Shown here: positions 31,175 to 42,689 of the stretch, piece by piece
Position numbering within the stretch: the stretch's first letter is position 1
How the letters are laid out: the number at the start of each line of letters is the position of its first letter
From: Spirodela intermedia
Taxonomy: Eukaryota; Streptophyta; Magnoliopsida; Alismatales; Araceae
Length of the DNA: 64,000 bases
Reading direction: 5' to 3'
NCBI GenBank assembly: GCA_902729315.2
Contig: LR746279.1
Span: 2,322,501 to 2,386,500 of the forward strand
Position numbers and translations under genes: made by a program
The notes under the pieces: model-generated
Seen by the model: only the letters and a program-made list of their open reading frames with translations
Told to the model about the DNA's origin: nothing
Database searches by the model: none

Positions 31175-33322
31175 CTACATAATCTTCTCTTGCTCCATTT
31201 TATCTTTCATATATATTTGTTCAAATTGCGAGGAGTGAAATATTTCAAGCTTAGAAGTAATTCTAATGGGCTGTGGGTTTTGAAGGATAGAAGGATTGTC
31301 TTCTTTAATCTCAGATCTAATGAATTTAGTAAGATTCAAATTTTCTCCTCCAAAATTATCTATATATTCATATCCATTATTTTCGTTTCTCCTCATTAGT
31401 TGAATCAACTCTTTTTCTAGCTTTTTGTTTCTCAACTCATCAAATTCTTCATCTTCCTAAGAGCTATCTTTTAATTTCAGTATATGATATACATCATCAT
31501 CCTCACTATCAGCATCTATGGCTGTAAAATTATGATTAGATTATTAATTTCGTTTCCTACATCTCCCAAATCAATTGATTTTTCCTCACCTAAAATATGT
31601 TTTTCTTCATTTCTGTCTTTACTTCCTTCTACTAAAATTTAGATTATTTTTTCATGATCAACTACTATTTCTTCATCTAAGAGCTCTTTCTCCTCATCAT
31701 CCTCACTATATTCATTCATCAATTGTGAGTAATAAATAATTTTATTCAAATTTTCTACTACTATATTTTCAGCGTTAATATTCTCATTTACTTCTAATAG
31801 CTCATCGATTTCTTCTAATAATTAGAAATAAGGATCAAGTAAAATATTCTCACTCAATGTATTCACTATCCTAATATTTTCATTTCGTGGATTTTTTTTA
31901 AAAATTCATGCTACTAGACTCTACTTGCTGAAATCCTATTGTTGGGTGGTTCCCTAGATTTTCTATGGGCTGACTAGGTAGTTGTCCTTCTTCTCTCTTA
32001 TTCCCAAGAGCTTCTATAATTTGTTTCTAGTGCAGCATCATTTGATTCATAGTTTATTGCATCATTTGATTCATAATTTATTATATCATTTGGCTCATTT
32101 GTTTCATCATTTCTATAATATCAAGTTGGATTTGAGAGGGCTGATTTTTCTGAAATCTGTTTTCTTATTTTGGACGAAATTCAGAGTTTGAATTGGGTCT
32201 AAGTGCTTCTGGATGTTTAATATTATTTGGGTCTCTCCATGAAAAATTATTCCTCTAATTAGGATTATAAGTATTTGAAAAAGGCTCCTGATTTCTATTA
32301 AAACTGTGAGCTACATTACTTGTTCTCACATAGGGTGAAATGATTGATTTAAATTATAGCATTGAAATTTAGAATAATCATTTTCACCATACATAAGATA
32401 TACTATTTGAATTAAATTGAGGGTTAATAGGCTTTCTAATATTGTCAATAAGTAAATCAAGTTTTTCTAATATTTGATTAATCTGATTAACCTCATTTCT
32501 AAATTTAAAATCATCATTATGATGCAATTCATAAATTTCTCTCTTCTTATCCTTGTCATATAATTTAAAAGAGGCTTGATCTTTAGAATTTTCACTTAAA
32601 TTCTCATAAAAACTGTAAATCTTATTAGGGGTTTTCTCTATAAAAGCTCCCCCACATATAGAATCAACCATATTTCTATGTTGTTCTAATAATTCATCAT
32701 AAAAGATTATATTGAGCTGCCACTTAAATATAGCATGATGATGACACTTTTTAAGTAAATCTTTAAATGTTTCTCATGTCTCATATAAAGTTTCTCCTGA
32801 TCTTTGAGAAAAACTCCATATATATTTTCTCATATTTTGTGTTTTACTTAAGGGATAAAATTTTCGAAGAAAGGCCCATTTTATGTCCTTCTAACTAGTT
32901 AATTCTCTATCTAATGTGGATAACTAATGACTAGCTTTGTCCCTAAGTGTATGAGGAAATAATTTCATCTTAATAATTTCCAGTGTAACTTGAGAGAGAT
33001 TAACTAAATCATAGACCATATGAAATTTTTCTAAGTGCTGATGAGGTTCCTCTAAAAGTAATCCATGAAAATTAGAGAGCATTTAAAAAATTCTTGGATT
33101 TTTTTCAATTTTTTGAATGGGTGCTAATGGGACTCTAATATTAGATGCTCTTTGAAATGAATAAGGGATATAATGATTTTTCATGGCCATAAGATTGTTC
33201 CCAGTTTGACTTGTACTTCCTTCAAGATCTATCAAAAATAAATTTTCTTTTGGATTTTTAGTTTTGAATGAAATAATAAAAGGATTTTCTAACCTTGGTT
33301 GCAAGGATCTTCCACCATACAT
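31175..33322 (-). pseudogene. Retrotransposon gag remnant
   Basis: Minus-strand pieces at 33322-33083, 32671-32384 and 31435-31175 with frame breaks between them. The segment around 32760-32600 reads KKCHHHAIFKWQLNIIFYD and then SICGGAFIEKTPNKIYSFYE, which match the retrotransposon gag domain of Athila/Tat-like Ty3/gypsy elements. I find no protease, reverse transcriptase or integrase motifs between the LTRs. It could not support its own transposition. Confidence 0.75.
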
Positions 33323-33533
33323 ACAAAATCAATAAATTTGAGGGAATTTTTTTTTAGAAATTGTTACCCTCCTTTAGTATGCTCCAGTCTTTGCCTTGTT
33401 TCTCTTTGTTCCTTTTTTTAAAAAAACAAAAAATTGGCAAAAAGAAAATAAAATAAGAGTTAAATTTTTTTGTGTACTCTAAGAGAAAAATAGAAAAATA
33501 CTAAATGTTATGTAATACATCCCCGACAAAATT

Positions 33534-35162
33534 TGACGTGACTCAATTGTTGTATAGTAAATCATGCAAATTTAAAATTTATAAAACTAGAAAATACGAT
33601 TTTTCAGATATTTAGAAGTATTTCTAAACAAATATATCAAGTATACTTCAATAAAACTTTCAAAAATAGTAGTAATTTTTCAGGTCGATCATAGAGATAT
33701 AATATAATATCTAGTAATTAGTCAAAATTTTTCTCAAAGAATACTACTTTCTATGAATTTTGTACTAAGAAATGAAAAGAAAATATATTTAAAATTCATG
33801 AAAAAAAGAAAATAAGGGTGCATATGTCAAGATGATGTCAGTGCCTGGCAAATACAAATCAAGTAGAAATAGAGTTCCACCTAGTGATTCTTACGTAAGT
33901 GATTACAAACGATTTAATTGATCAAATTAAGATCTGTAAAAACAGAAAGAATCGTAATGAAATGAAGTATATCTTGGTAAATTTAAAAATAATAAATTAT
34001 CATTAAAAGAAGTGAAAATTAAGTTGAAAGTAGGAAAATAGAGTTCCGGCATCGTGGCGGTGATACGTTGGCGATGCACTAGAATCCTAAGCATTCGAGA
34101 TGATCGTCATGTAGTGTCCACGGCCTTGAAGGCTCTCCTTGAACAAAGATAATGTGGGTAATCTCTAGATTTCCTTGCAAAGTCTAGAGATCAATGAAAT
34201 GGGTTGTCGAATAGTCTTCAGTGGCTGTCACCCAGCAGAGTGGAAAAATAATAACTTTGTGGCTCTTCGGCGGCTGTCACTTGACAGAGAGGAGTTGGAT
34301 GGAGGTGGGGCGCGTGTTAGAGAGCTTCATCCTCAAGTCCGCTCAACAAGAGGACGCTCTTCATTGTATTTGATATGCTCTCAGGAGGTGGTGACTCATC
34401 TCCCAGCAAATCGTCCTCTTCCTGATGATGGCTTGTTCATTGATCAATCAGAAATGCTTTACTACATGGATTTACGATCTTTTTATCGCGAATCATTCAA
34501 AAATTTTAGTAACAATGATCTACAATACACGTTGACGAGATTTTTGCCGATGATCTAGCGATTATGGTTGCTTAATCCTTCACCAACGATCTGCAAGAAA
34601 GTCACGATAATCAAATAAAAAAATATGAGTTTTGGCTTTGGGAGGATTTGAAACTGCACCAGTTGCCCACCCTTTCTAGGAAAGGTGACGCGAGTTTAGT
34701 CCCACATCGGTTGTGCATGGAAGTATTTAGCAAATATAAAGTAATATTAGATTTCCGATCAAGCCCCTTTCTCGCACGTGTATGACCACACCTTGCCCCA
34801 CAACCAATTGGCCACTAGTGACGTGGAAGAGGAGTGGCGCACACATGCCCACATCGATTCAAGCCGCTCGAGCCCCTGCTCGCGGCTCCTGCCCAACTGC
34901 ACTTCCGACCCGCTTGCGGGCTTGGCTGGCCGGTGGATCCCCCTCGTTTTGTTATATTTTTCTTTTAATTTCTTTTCCTTCATTTATCTTAAAAGTAAGA
35001 TTGTAAAAATCATAGAAAATCACATAATTACCCAAAAATTCATGTTAATCAATTGAAAACCACTTTTCACATTTTAACACAAATATAAGTCTATTTATCA
35101 TGAGCTAAGGCTAAAACTATATTATTTATTAATTATTAACTCATGGTAATAAAAACTTATCA
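33534..35162 (-). repeat. 5' LTR of the retrotransposon (right on the plus strand)
   Basis: Partner of 27600-29229. The primer-binding site next to it (33516-33533) is degenerate (minus strand TTTTGTCGGGGA) and I cannot assign the tRNA. Confidence 0.88.
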
Positions 35163-36843
35163 ATTATGGTATGAGAATGAAATCATGACAAGTGTAGCCC
35201 TTTTTAATAGATGGTTGAGTCTACAATTTTTCTTTGACTTAGGATTTGTCAAACACAAATCAATATGTTGTATGAAAGATCAATGAATCTATCATCAATA
35301 AATACTAATCTTAGATTATTTCTTAGACATTTCTATCTAGAACCCACGAGACTATGGTTTGTAAACAACATCAAAAGGTAATTTATATGACTGAAATGTA
35401 CGCATTTCATATTACATGTATCATTCTTGAGAGAGATGAACTATTGGCACCTTGCTTGTTGTGCCCATTATGTTTTGTAATTTCCTAGTGATAAAAATTC
35501 TATGAATACAAGATTAACTCATTGTTGACATCACCAAAAAATGTTTCAGCAAAAGTGCTATTGTTACCTGCCTAATAAGAAACTTCAAGATACCAATCTT
35601 CTCCAGTTCGACCAAGGCCATGTGAGTAAGACTTGACATTGCATGATAAAATCATAATCAGGTTGGTTTCCTGTTCTGTGTAGCAAAAAGGTAAGGATTT
35701 AGCCAAAGCTTGATTTCAATCTTTTCATCGTAGGTAGAAAAAAGAAAGCATAATCTATTGATACTATAAAAAGTAAAAAAGTATATACGTTGATAAGTTC
35801 TTCAATGGTGATCTCTTCCCAATTGGAACATGGAGAGTACACACTCTCCATGTTGACAATTAGTCATGCCTCTTGACCATCCATGAAAAATAATGTTCAA
35901 TTGTGTGGTTAATAGAAGGTTGCCCTCTCAACTTTTGTCCCCTCCAATCTGGTGCTATAATCATAAGTAGTTTATAAGTGATACTAGAGGCACAAGAAAA
36001 CTTAAGTTGAAACCAATAATGAAGTTTATATTTTCATCTACTTTAGTATGTTATGTAAAAGAGTATGATATGAATGAAATTAGGGCACAATTATAGCCTG
36101 TTTTAACTGATGATCATGTCTGCAAGCATAAAAAAATTTCAAAAATGTACAATATAATTGGATTTGATAATATTCAATGACCATATTAGAGTATTTTTAT
36201 CATTAAATTTAATCACAATTTTTCTTTAACCTTAGATGTATCAGGCATAAGTAAACCCTTTGCATGAAAAATTAGTGAATCAATCTATCATGAATAAACT
36301 CAAATATTATAGATTTCCACAGACATTTGGGGATAGAATGCATGCGAATGAGAGTATATTTAGTAAGCTACAGAGAAATAACAATTTATGTAACTCAAGT
36401 GTACAAGGCTATGGTATGGGAATGAAATTAGGATAAGTATAGCCCTTTTAACTGATGATTATGTTTGCAAGCACAATTTTTTTTCTAAAATGTAGAATAT
36501 AATTGGATTTGATATAACCAACGACCATAGGAGAGTATTTTTCATCATTAAAATTCAATCATAATGTTTCCTTTGACTTAAATCTATCAAGCACATTTCA
36601 GCTGGTTGCATGAAAAATCAGTTAATCAAGCTATCATCCATAAGTGTACTAATATTATACATTTCCTCAGCTCAGACATTTGATGATGGAACACACATGA
36701 GAAAATGTTTTGCAAGCTACAGTAGAAGACAATTTATGTGATTGAAGTGGATGCAATTCACATTCTTCACCAATCGAATTCCTTGGCTGTTTCATTTCAA
36801 CCGCAAAAATAAATATGCCGTGCTTCTTCCAAAAATCGTAATA
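35163..36843. repeat. Spacer, first 1.2 kb duplicated at 51100-52260
   Basis: AT-rich, non-coding. The match to the second block ends at GACATTTGG (about 36325 / 52268), where the second block runs into R12. Nothing else recognised to 36843. Confidence 0.7.
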
Positions 36844-37681
36844 TTACCAAAGTAGACGACAAAAGGGGATAAACTTGGACTGGACGTCTTCATGGTCCCA
36901 GTCTAATTGTTCCAACCATTCCTTTTCACCAAAGATGCATTGGATGTTCTTGGCAGTAGAGAGACCAAAGGACAGCTTCTTCAGCTCTGGACAGTTGATT
37001 ACTTTTATATCCTCCAAGGCAGGAAACAACAACGGATGCCTACATATACTCAAATTCGGAAGATCTTCCAAAAAAATCCGCTTTAATCCAGGAAAGAAAG
37101 AATCATTTTCATAATCCACGTTGTCCACCGTCACCTCTTCGACTACTATCACCTCTTCTATTCTCGAACATCCAGTTAGTTCCAAGGTCTCAATGCAGGG
37201 CAGTTGTCTGATCCACGTTATGTCCTCCAATGCTTCACATTTGCTAATCCACAATTTCCGAAGGTTTTTGAAGATGGCAGCTGTGGTGGGCCCCCTCACA
37301 AACACGTTGCCATCATTCCAAGAGATCGTTGCTCGGGGAAGAGACAACAATACCAGTTCCTCCAGCTCTGAGAGCTGGTTCGTGTTGAAGACCAGCTCTT
37401 CCAAGTCGGTAGAACTCCAAATCCCAAGCCTTCTCAGGCCCTTCATAATCTCAAGAAAAGCAGACAACTCTAAAGACCGGATTCCCACCACATACAGATT
37501 TAGAAATCTGATCGACGCAGACAGTCTCTGAAAGTTCAGTACAGCCTGCATGTGTTCATGCGTCATCCATGTTATAAAAATACCGAGCTCCGTCAGGTTC
37601 CACATGCCGTCCTCCAAGTCTTTCAGACAGAATTGTCTCCCCTCATGGTCAATCACACCATCACTACCACCGCCCTCCCCT
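36844..37681 (-). pseudogene. R8: C-terminal LRR half of a CNL
   Basis: Minus-strand open frame of about 275 codons, from GSDGVIDHEGRQFCLKDLED to the normal stop after SKFIPFCRLLW. It is close to the last third of R3 and R9. The 5' side is cut at 37681 by a palindromic junction with the K2 5' module, so there is no start codon, NB-ARC or coiled coil. The open frame suggests a recent break. Confidence 0.85.
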
Positions 37682-37703
37682 CATGGTTGAGGCCTCAACC
37701 ATG
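37682..37703. repeat. 22-bp perfect palindrome at the R8/K2 junction
   Basis: Centred on TTGAGGCCTCAA and extended by CATGG / CCATG to a perfect 22-bp palindrome. At the other copies of this module (for example 12497-12525) only the inner 12 bp and the right-hand CCATG exist, so the left arm was created at the junction. Confidence 0.9.
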
Positions 37704-38097
37704 TGATCTGAAGCTTTAGCTCTTGATTTTACAACCTATACATTACAGTGGCCGCCTCCTGCCTTCACCGATGACGCATCCACCGCCACCGTTCACTCGC
37801 CGGCGCCCCGCCGCTGAAACGCCCGAATTAGGATTTCGGCAGCGACTCCCTTAAGGGGGACACTTATTGGGCCTGACCCACCTTACCCGCCGGCCCAGCC
37901 ATCAGGCCCACCAAGCTAATCCACCGCGTTGTCCCGCATCAAATAGTCTCATGATTGAGGAAGATATATTCTTGAGGTAACTTCGGGGACAGTCGAATAT
38001 TACAGCTTTTGCGCACTACGCCTCCTCATCTCCCTTCTGTTTCTCCAACACCGTCTGATCTCATCAAGAGTGAGGTTTCCACCCGACAGACTTCAAG
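37704..38097 (+). promoter_or_regulatory. Shared 5' module of kelch and CNL loci, copy 2 (promoter part deleted)
   Basis: Same block and same internal deletion as upstream of R5 (join ACAGTGGCCGCC). It ends at GGTGCCAGCAAGAAAATGG, where K2 begins. Its leader or promoter role is inferred from position. Confidence 0.5.
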
Positions 38098-38712
38098 GTG
38101 CCAGCAAGAAAATGGTTGCCTTGTTTGTCTGGGATTCTTCTGGGATCCCATATCTCAGAGTCTGCAAAGTTTGCTGATGACCTCTGGGCTTACGATGTTT
38201 TGGACGGGAAGTGGGTCAAGTTCCCGGAGCCAGGGAAGAGCTGCCGTCCCCGGGGAGGAACTGGGCTCTCCGTAGCGGGCGAGAAGATCTGGATAGTTTA
38301 TGGTTTCGCAGGTGAAGAGGTAGACGACGTCCACTGCTTCGACCCGGCCTCCGGGGAGTGGACGGAGGTGGAGACAACCGGGGACAAACCTTGTCCTCGG
38401 AGCGTCTTCTCCATAGCCAGCATTGGACAGCGGGTGATCATATGCGGAGGCGAAGTTGATCCGAGCGATCTCGGCCATCTCGGCGCCGGGAGCTTCGCCG
38501 GCGATTCGTACGTGTTGGACACGGCGACGAAAGCATGGAAGAAACTGGCGGAGGTGGCGGAGCCCGGGGAGCACCCCGGGCCTCGCGGCTGGTGCGCGTT
38601 CTCCGTGGGTCGCCGGAACGGGGAGGAAGGGCTGCTTGTCTACGGTGGGAATTCGCCCACCAATGACCGTCTGGACGACATCTTCTTCTTCACTCCTTCC
38701 TTTGGCAGGTGA
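38098..38712 (+). CDS. K2: NSP5-like kelch protein, C-terminal part, no in-frame ATG
   Basis: Kelch beta-propeller of the nitrile-specifier/epithiospecifier-like family, whose members steer glucosinolate or related breakdown; in plants outside Brassicales the role is unknown. About 180 residues match: DLWAYDVLDGKWVKF, GEKIWIVYGFAGEEVDDVHC, RSVFSIASIGQRVIICGGEV, HPGPRGWCAFSVG and NSPTNDRLDDIFFFTP. The first one to two kelch repeats are missing and replaced by a CNL-derived leader (CLSGILLGS is the leader in the wrong frame). The kelch frame contains no methionine. Compared with K3 it has lost about 80 bp including the leader ATG and differs by an indel before ADDLW, which puts leader and kelch out of frame. 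It is probably a pseudogene unless splicing supplies a start. Confidence 0.7.
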   Translation: MPARKWLPCLSGILLGSHISESAKFADDLWAYDVLDGKWVKFPEPGKSCRPRGGTGLSVAGEKIWIVYGFAGEEVDDVHCFDPASGEWTEVETTGDKPCPRSVFSIASIGQRVIICGGEVDPSDLGHLGAGSFAGDSYVLDTATKAWKKLAEVAEPGEHPGPRGWCAFSVGRRNGEEGLLVYGGNSPTNDRLDDIFFFTPSFGR

Positions 38713-39707
38713 GGAAATGCTATGAAGGTATCGGACGCCATGGATCTATCCTGGAAGGTATCTGTGCTTTATATGTTGTAAACTCTTCAAGTGCCCGACT
38801 TGTGGGCAAGGTATGTATATCTGGGTTTACTCGGAGTCCAACGAAAGCTTATATTCAGAAACTATCGAGGTCCGACCGCCTGAGAACGTCTGGTTAATTC
38901 TGATGCCCAGGTCTCTGTCTCCTCTCTGTCTCTCGCTACCTCGCTCGCTCGTCTTCAGGTTTCAAGGTGGCCTGTTCTTGTTTCTAGGTTTATTTTATGC
39001 TGAACGTAAGAACATAGGATCATGGATCATTTACTCCCTTAGCTTATCATAAATATCTTGGAACTTATGAATAAAAAATGATTTGAGTAAACATAAATAG
39101 CGTTTCATGGCATGAATGAAAAAGTCAAAATGATTTGGTTAACTTAAAGGATAAGTAATTTAAGAACATAGGATCATGGATCATTTGCTCCCTTAGTTAT
39201 GATAAATCTCTTGGAATTACAGATAGAAAACGATTTAAGTAAACATAAATAACGTTTCATGGCATGAATGAAAAAGTCAAAATGATTTGGTTAACTTAAA
39301 TGAAAAGTAATTTATGAAAAAGTCAATGTAGAAGGAGTAATGAACTATGAATGCGTTGCATATTGGAAACAAGTTCACTTCTTTACTATTATTGGAACCA
39401 TATGATGTTCCGTAATTTTATTCTGGATGTAATTTCCTTTCATTAATGATATCCGTCAGTAAGAAATAACGACGATACAAAGTTTGAGATGTTGTTATCG
39501 TAGGTAAGGACCCCAGCTGGACAGGCGAACGTTGACCATCAACTGTTGGCTGCTGGAATATTTCAACCGTGCTAATAGTTCAATGTCAACCGTAAATTTC
39601 GGTGAAATCGGATAATCGGGAGAGAGAGGAGGAAAGGCGGTGGTGGACTACAGATGCGGATGTTGAATGGATCCTGTTCGTAGGTTATAAACAGTTATGT
39701 TGCATTT
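38713..39707. repeat. K2 3' flank
   Basis: Matches 62800-63740 throughout and 7510-8030 in its second half. It contains an internal duplication (GATCATGGATCATTTxCTCCC appears near 39025 and 39180). It runs to the stop of R9, so K2 and R9 converge. Confidence 0.75.
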
Positions 39708-42686
39708 CTACATTGGTTGAAAATAAGGGGTAAACTTGGATCGGACGTCTTCATGCTCCCACTCTAATCCATTCCACCATTCTTGTTTACAGAAGATGCG
39801 TTGGATGTTCTTGGCAGTAGAGAGCCCAAAGGGCAGCTTTTTCAGCTCTGGACAGTCTCCTACACCGATACTCTCCAAGGCAGGAAACAACAATGGATGC
39901 CTACATATGCTCCTCAAATTCGGAAGATCTTTCAACCAAATCAACATTAATTTAGGGAAGAAAGAATCATTTTGATAATCCACGTTGTCCACCGTCACCT
40001 CTTCGACTACTATCACCTCTTCTATTCTCGAACATCCATCTAGTCCTAACATCTCAATGCAGGGCAGTTGTCTGATCCACGTTATGTCCTCCAATGCTTC
40101 ACATTCGGTAATCGACAATCCCCGAAGGTTTTTGAAGATGGCAGCAGTGGTGGGCCCCCTCACAAACACGTTGCCATCTTTCCAAGAGATCGTTGCTCGG
40201 GGAAGAGAAAACAATCCCAGTTCCTCCAGCTCCGAGAGCTGGTTCGTGTTGAAGACGAGCTCTTCCAAGTCGGTAGAATCCGAAATATCAAGTATTCTCA
40301 GGCCCTTCATAATCTCATGAAAAGCAGACAAATCTAAAGATCGGATTCCCACCTCTAGCACACATAGAAATCTGATCGACGCAGACAGTCTCTGAGAGTT
40401 CAGTACAGCCTCCAGGTCTTCATGCGTCATCCATGTTATAGAAATACCGAGCTCCGTCAGCTTCCACATGCCGTCCAAGTCTTTCAGACAGAGTTGTCTC
40501 CCCTCACGGTCAATCACACCATCGCTACCACCGCCCTCCCATCCTGCTCTAAACTCATAGTTACTGTTAAAAATGTTCAACGACTGCAGCCTTTCAAGCG
40601 ATGAGACCGCCTCGCGTGGGATACTCTTAAGAAGATTAGTGTACTCCAGACGCAGTTGTGTCAGCTTCGTCAAATTCCTGACCTCCATGGGTAATGATTC
40701 CAGGGGAGTCCTTGATAGATTGAGATACCGCAGTTCTACCAGTGACCCGATTTCCGGGGGGAGAACCCTTATTCCTGTCCACGACAGATCTAAAACACGA
40801 AGGCTCGGCATGAACTGGAAAAACCCACCGGGGATTTCCTCCAGATGACGTCCGTTGTGGTTCAGCAACAGCGTCTGCAGATTGGGGCAACGAGGCTCCT
40901 CAGGGAGCAGGCGTATCTCATTACGCATGAGAGATATCCTTCTCGCCTCCGTCCATCTTTCCGGCGTCGGCACGTACCTCAACTTCTCCCCGGAGTTCAC
41001 CAAGAAGACATTCCCTCTCTTGTCGCCTTCGCCGCTGGTTATCCACAACGCCATCTCCCGGACCGTGTCATGGAGCTTCACGTGTCTTCCTTTGTCCTTC
41101 CCGTCTTCTAGCAGGCAGGCAGCCTTGAGATTCTTGATGACAACGAGGCCGCGGTCACGAGCTCTCTCAATGGGGTCGGGATGGCGTCCCCTATCTAAGA
41201 GCCCTTCACCCACCCAGTAATCAATGAGCTCGCTTATAAGGATGTTGTGATCCTCTTGGAAGAGGGCGCAATAGAGAAGGCACTCCTTGGCGGATGTATC
41301 TTTCAATCTGTCGAAACTGAACTCGAGAAGAATTAGAACCTCTGTCATGTCTCCGAGCTCCACGGGTATGCCCTTCAGCGCCATGAGAGCCTCTTTCCAC
41401 TCGGCATGGGTGGTGGCATCCGCCATGGCCCGGCCTACGGTGATGAGGGTGATCGGAAGGCCTCCGCATTTTTGACAAACGGCTTCTGCGAGAGACCTTA
41501 TAGAGAGATCATTCCACTGGTCTTCTCCTTTTCCTCTCTTTTGGCAGAAGAGCGTCCAAGAGCTCTTTCGATTCAAGAGGGGCACCTTAACTTTCCCATG
41601 AGCGTCCATATCGTTGCACACTTTCTCTGATCGTGTGGTGAAGAATACCTTACTTCCGTTCCTGAAAGAGGAAGAGAAGGGGACTCCTACAGCTTCGAGA
41701 TCTAGTTTCTCCCACAGGTCGTCCAGCAGCAGAAGGAAATTCCTCCTGGAGAGGGCGCTCAGTAGGGTGTTGACCCTGTCGGTTGGATGCGCTAGGAGGG
41801 TCTGGCCCTGGCCTTTTCCGGGGCGAGAGTAGCCCAACCGGACGGCGATGTCCTCTTGAACCTTCAGGATATCAAGTTCCTTGGAGACGGTTACCCAAAT
41901 CACTAGATCGAATCGACTGGCGGGCTCGTTGTTGATCGCCTTCAAGAGGGTCGTCTTCCCTATTCCTCCCAAGCCGTAGATCCCGATGACTGGCGCTTCA
42001 TTGTCTTCCAGGAGGCTGCGGATCTCCGACAACGTCTTCTCCGCGTCCACGATGGAGGCTGAAGAGATCGGCTGCGGAACCACCGCGGGCGGCGGCGCCG
42101 GGATGAGTTGGGGGAGGAGATTGTTCTTTTGGGTCTTTAGCCTCTGGACTTCTTTCAGGCACTCGGCAGCTTCACAACCGAGCCGATAAGAGGATCGTAA
42201 AGAAGAGCCCTCAGAGGAGGCCCCCATCTGCTGGAAGGAAACCCGGAAATCGGCCGCCCTGGACTCGATCTCCTGCACCGCCCTGAGCCAAGCCTGGGCC
42301 TGGTGGGTCGGCCCCTTGTCCTCAAGCTCCCCTTGTTTGATATGCTCTTCTAGATCTTCTCTTAGAACGATCAGATCTGTCATCTCCCTGTCCAGCTCCT
42401 CCGCTCTGGAGTCCAGCAGAATGAGAGTGACGATTCCACCGGCGGCCAGATTCCACACCCAGGAGACGGCTTCCCCCGTGCTGCTCTGCAGGAAATTTTG
42501 CATACCCTGCGATAACGGATCCCAGAAGAACCCAGACAAACAAGGAAGGGATTCATGCCGCCAATCCCTACCCAGTGAGGAAGGAAGAGATCGCGTAGAG
42601 GCGCACTGCTCATCGAACAGCTGGAAAGATAAGATGGATGAGGAATCGTGGAGCTCAGAAGATGTAATTTTGTTTCTTGGGGTCAC
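39708..42686 (-). CDS. R9: CC-NB-ARC-LRR resistance protein, disturbed start
   Basis: Open for 992 codons on the minus strand and highly similar to R3: P-loop GLGGIGKTT near 238-246, kinase-2 LLLLDDLW, RNBS-B NGSKVFFTTRS, GLPI, ECLLYCALF, KLHDTVREMALWI, LRRs and the EWWNGLEWEHEDV tail. The conserved MNPFLVCLG start is present at about 42557, but a 1-bp deletion (near 42533) shifts it out of frame. A 5-bp difference further upstream compensates, so an upstream ATG (42684-42686) reads through into the CNL frame with an altered N-terminus (RHESLPCLSGFFWDP). The alternative is the next in-frame ATG at 42501-42503 (MQNFLQ). Receptor domains look intact; whether a useful start exists is uncertain. 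Confidence 0.85.
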   Translation of the reverse strand: MTPRNKITSSELHDSSSILSFQLFDEQCASTRSLPSSLGRDWRHESLPCLSGFFWDPLSQGMQNFLQSSTGEAVSWVWNLAAGGIVTLILLDSRAEELDREMTDLIVLREDLEEHIKQGELEDKGPTHQAQAWLRAVQEIESRAADFRVSFQQMGASSEGSSLRSSYRLGCEAAECLKEVQRLKTQKNNLLPQLIPAPPPAVVPQPISSASIVDAEKTLSEIRSLLEDNEAPVIGIYGLGGIGKTTLLKAINNEPASRFDLVIWVTVSKELDILKVQEDIAVRLGYSRPGKGQGQTLLAHPTDRVNTLLSALSRRNFLLLLDDLWEKLDLEAVGVPFSSSFRNGSKVFFTTRSEKVCNDMDAHGKVKVPLLNRKSSWTLFCQKRGKGEDQWNDLSIRSLAEAVCQKCGGLPITLITVGRAMADATTHAEWKEALMALKGIPVELGDMTEVLILLEFSFDRLKDTSAKECLLYCALFQEDHNILISELIDYWVGEGLLDRGRHPDPIERARDRGLVVIKNLKAACLLEDGKDKGRHVKLHDTVREMALWITSGEGDKRGNVFLVNSGEKLRYVPTPERWTEARRISLMRNEIRLLPEEPRCPNLQTLLLNHNGRHLEEIPGGFFQFMPSLRVLDLSWTGIRVLPPEIGSLVELRYLNLSRTPLESLPMEVRNLTKLTQLRLEYTNLLKSIPREAVSSLERLQSLNIFNSNYEFRAGWEGGGSDGVIDREGRQLCLKDLDGMWKLTELGISITWMTHEDLEAVLNSQRLSASIRFLCVLEVGIRSLDLSAFHEIMKGLRILDISDSTDLEELVFNTNQLSELEELGLFSLPRATISWKDGNVFVRGPTTAAIFKNLRGLSITECEALEDITWIRQLPCIEMLGLDGCSRIEEVIVVEEVTVDNVDYQNDSFFPKLMLIWLKDLPNLRSICRHPLLFPALESIGVGDCPELKKLPFGLSTAKNIQRIFCKQEWWNGLEWEHEDVRSKFTPYFQPM

Positions 42687-42689
42687 CGC

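Larger units (their letters stand above)
27600..35162 (-). mobile_element. LTR retrotransposon, Ty3/gypsy type, pol-less
   Basis: Two similar LTRs (27600-29229 and 33534-35162, about 1.63 kb each) both begin TGACGTGACTCA and end CTTATC(C)A on the plus strand. Target duplications are GTTAT (27595-27599) and ATTAT (35163-35167), differing by one base. The paralogous block near 51095-51105 is uninterrupted, which is the empty site. The purine-rich tract TTAAGTTGGGGGG, read on the minus strand beside the left LTR, marks the 3' end, so the element runs on the minus strand. The 4.3-kb interior has gag remnants only. The LTRs differ at many positions (by eye roughly one in seven over a 180-bp stretch), so the insertion is old. 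Confidence 0.9.

Noticed and set aside
31982-32191. Phe/Leu-rich plus-strand open frame as a membrane protein
   Set aside because: It is antisense to the AT-rich gag remnant; hydrophobicity follows from base composition.
38098-38712. Full-length functional nitrile-specifier gene
   Set aside because: N-terminal kelch repeats are absent and the kelch frame has no methionine.
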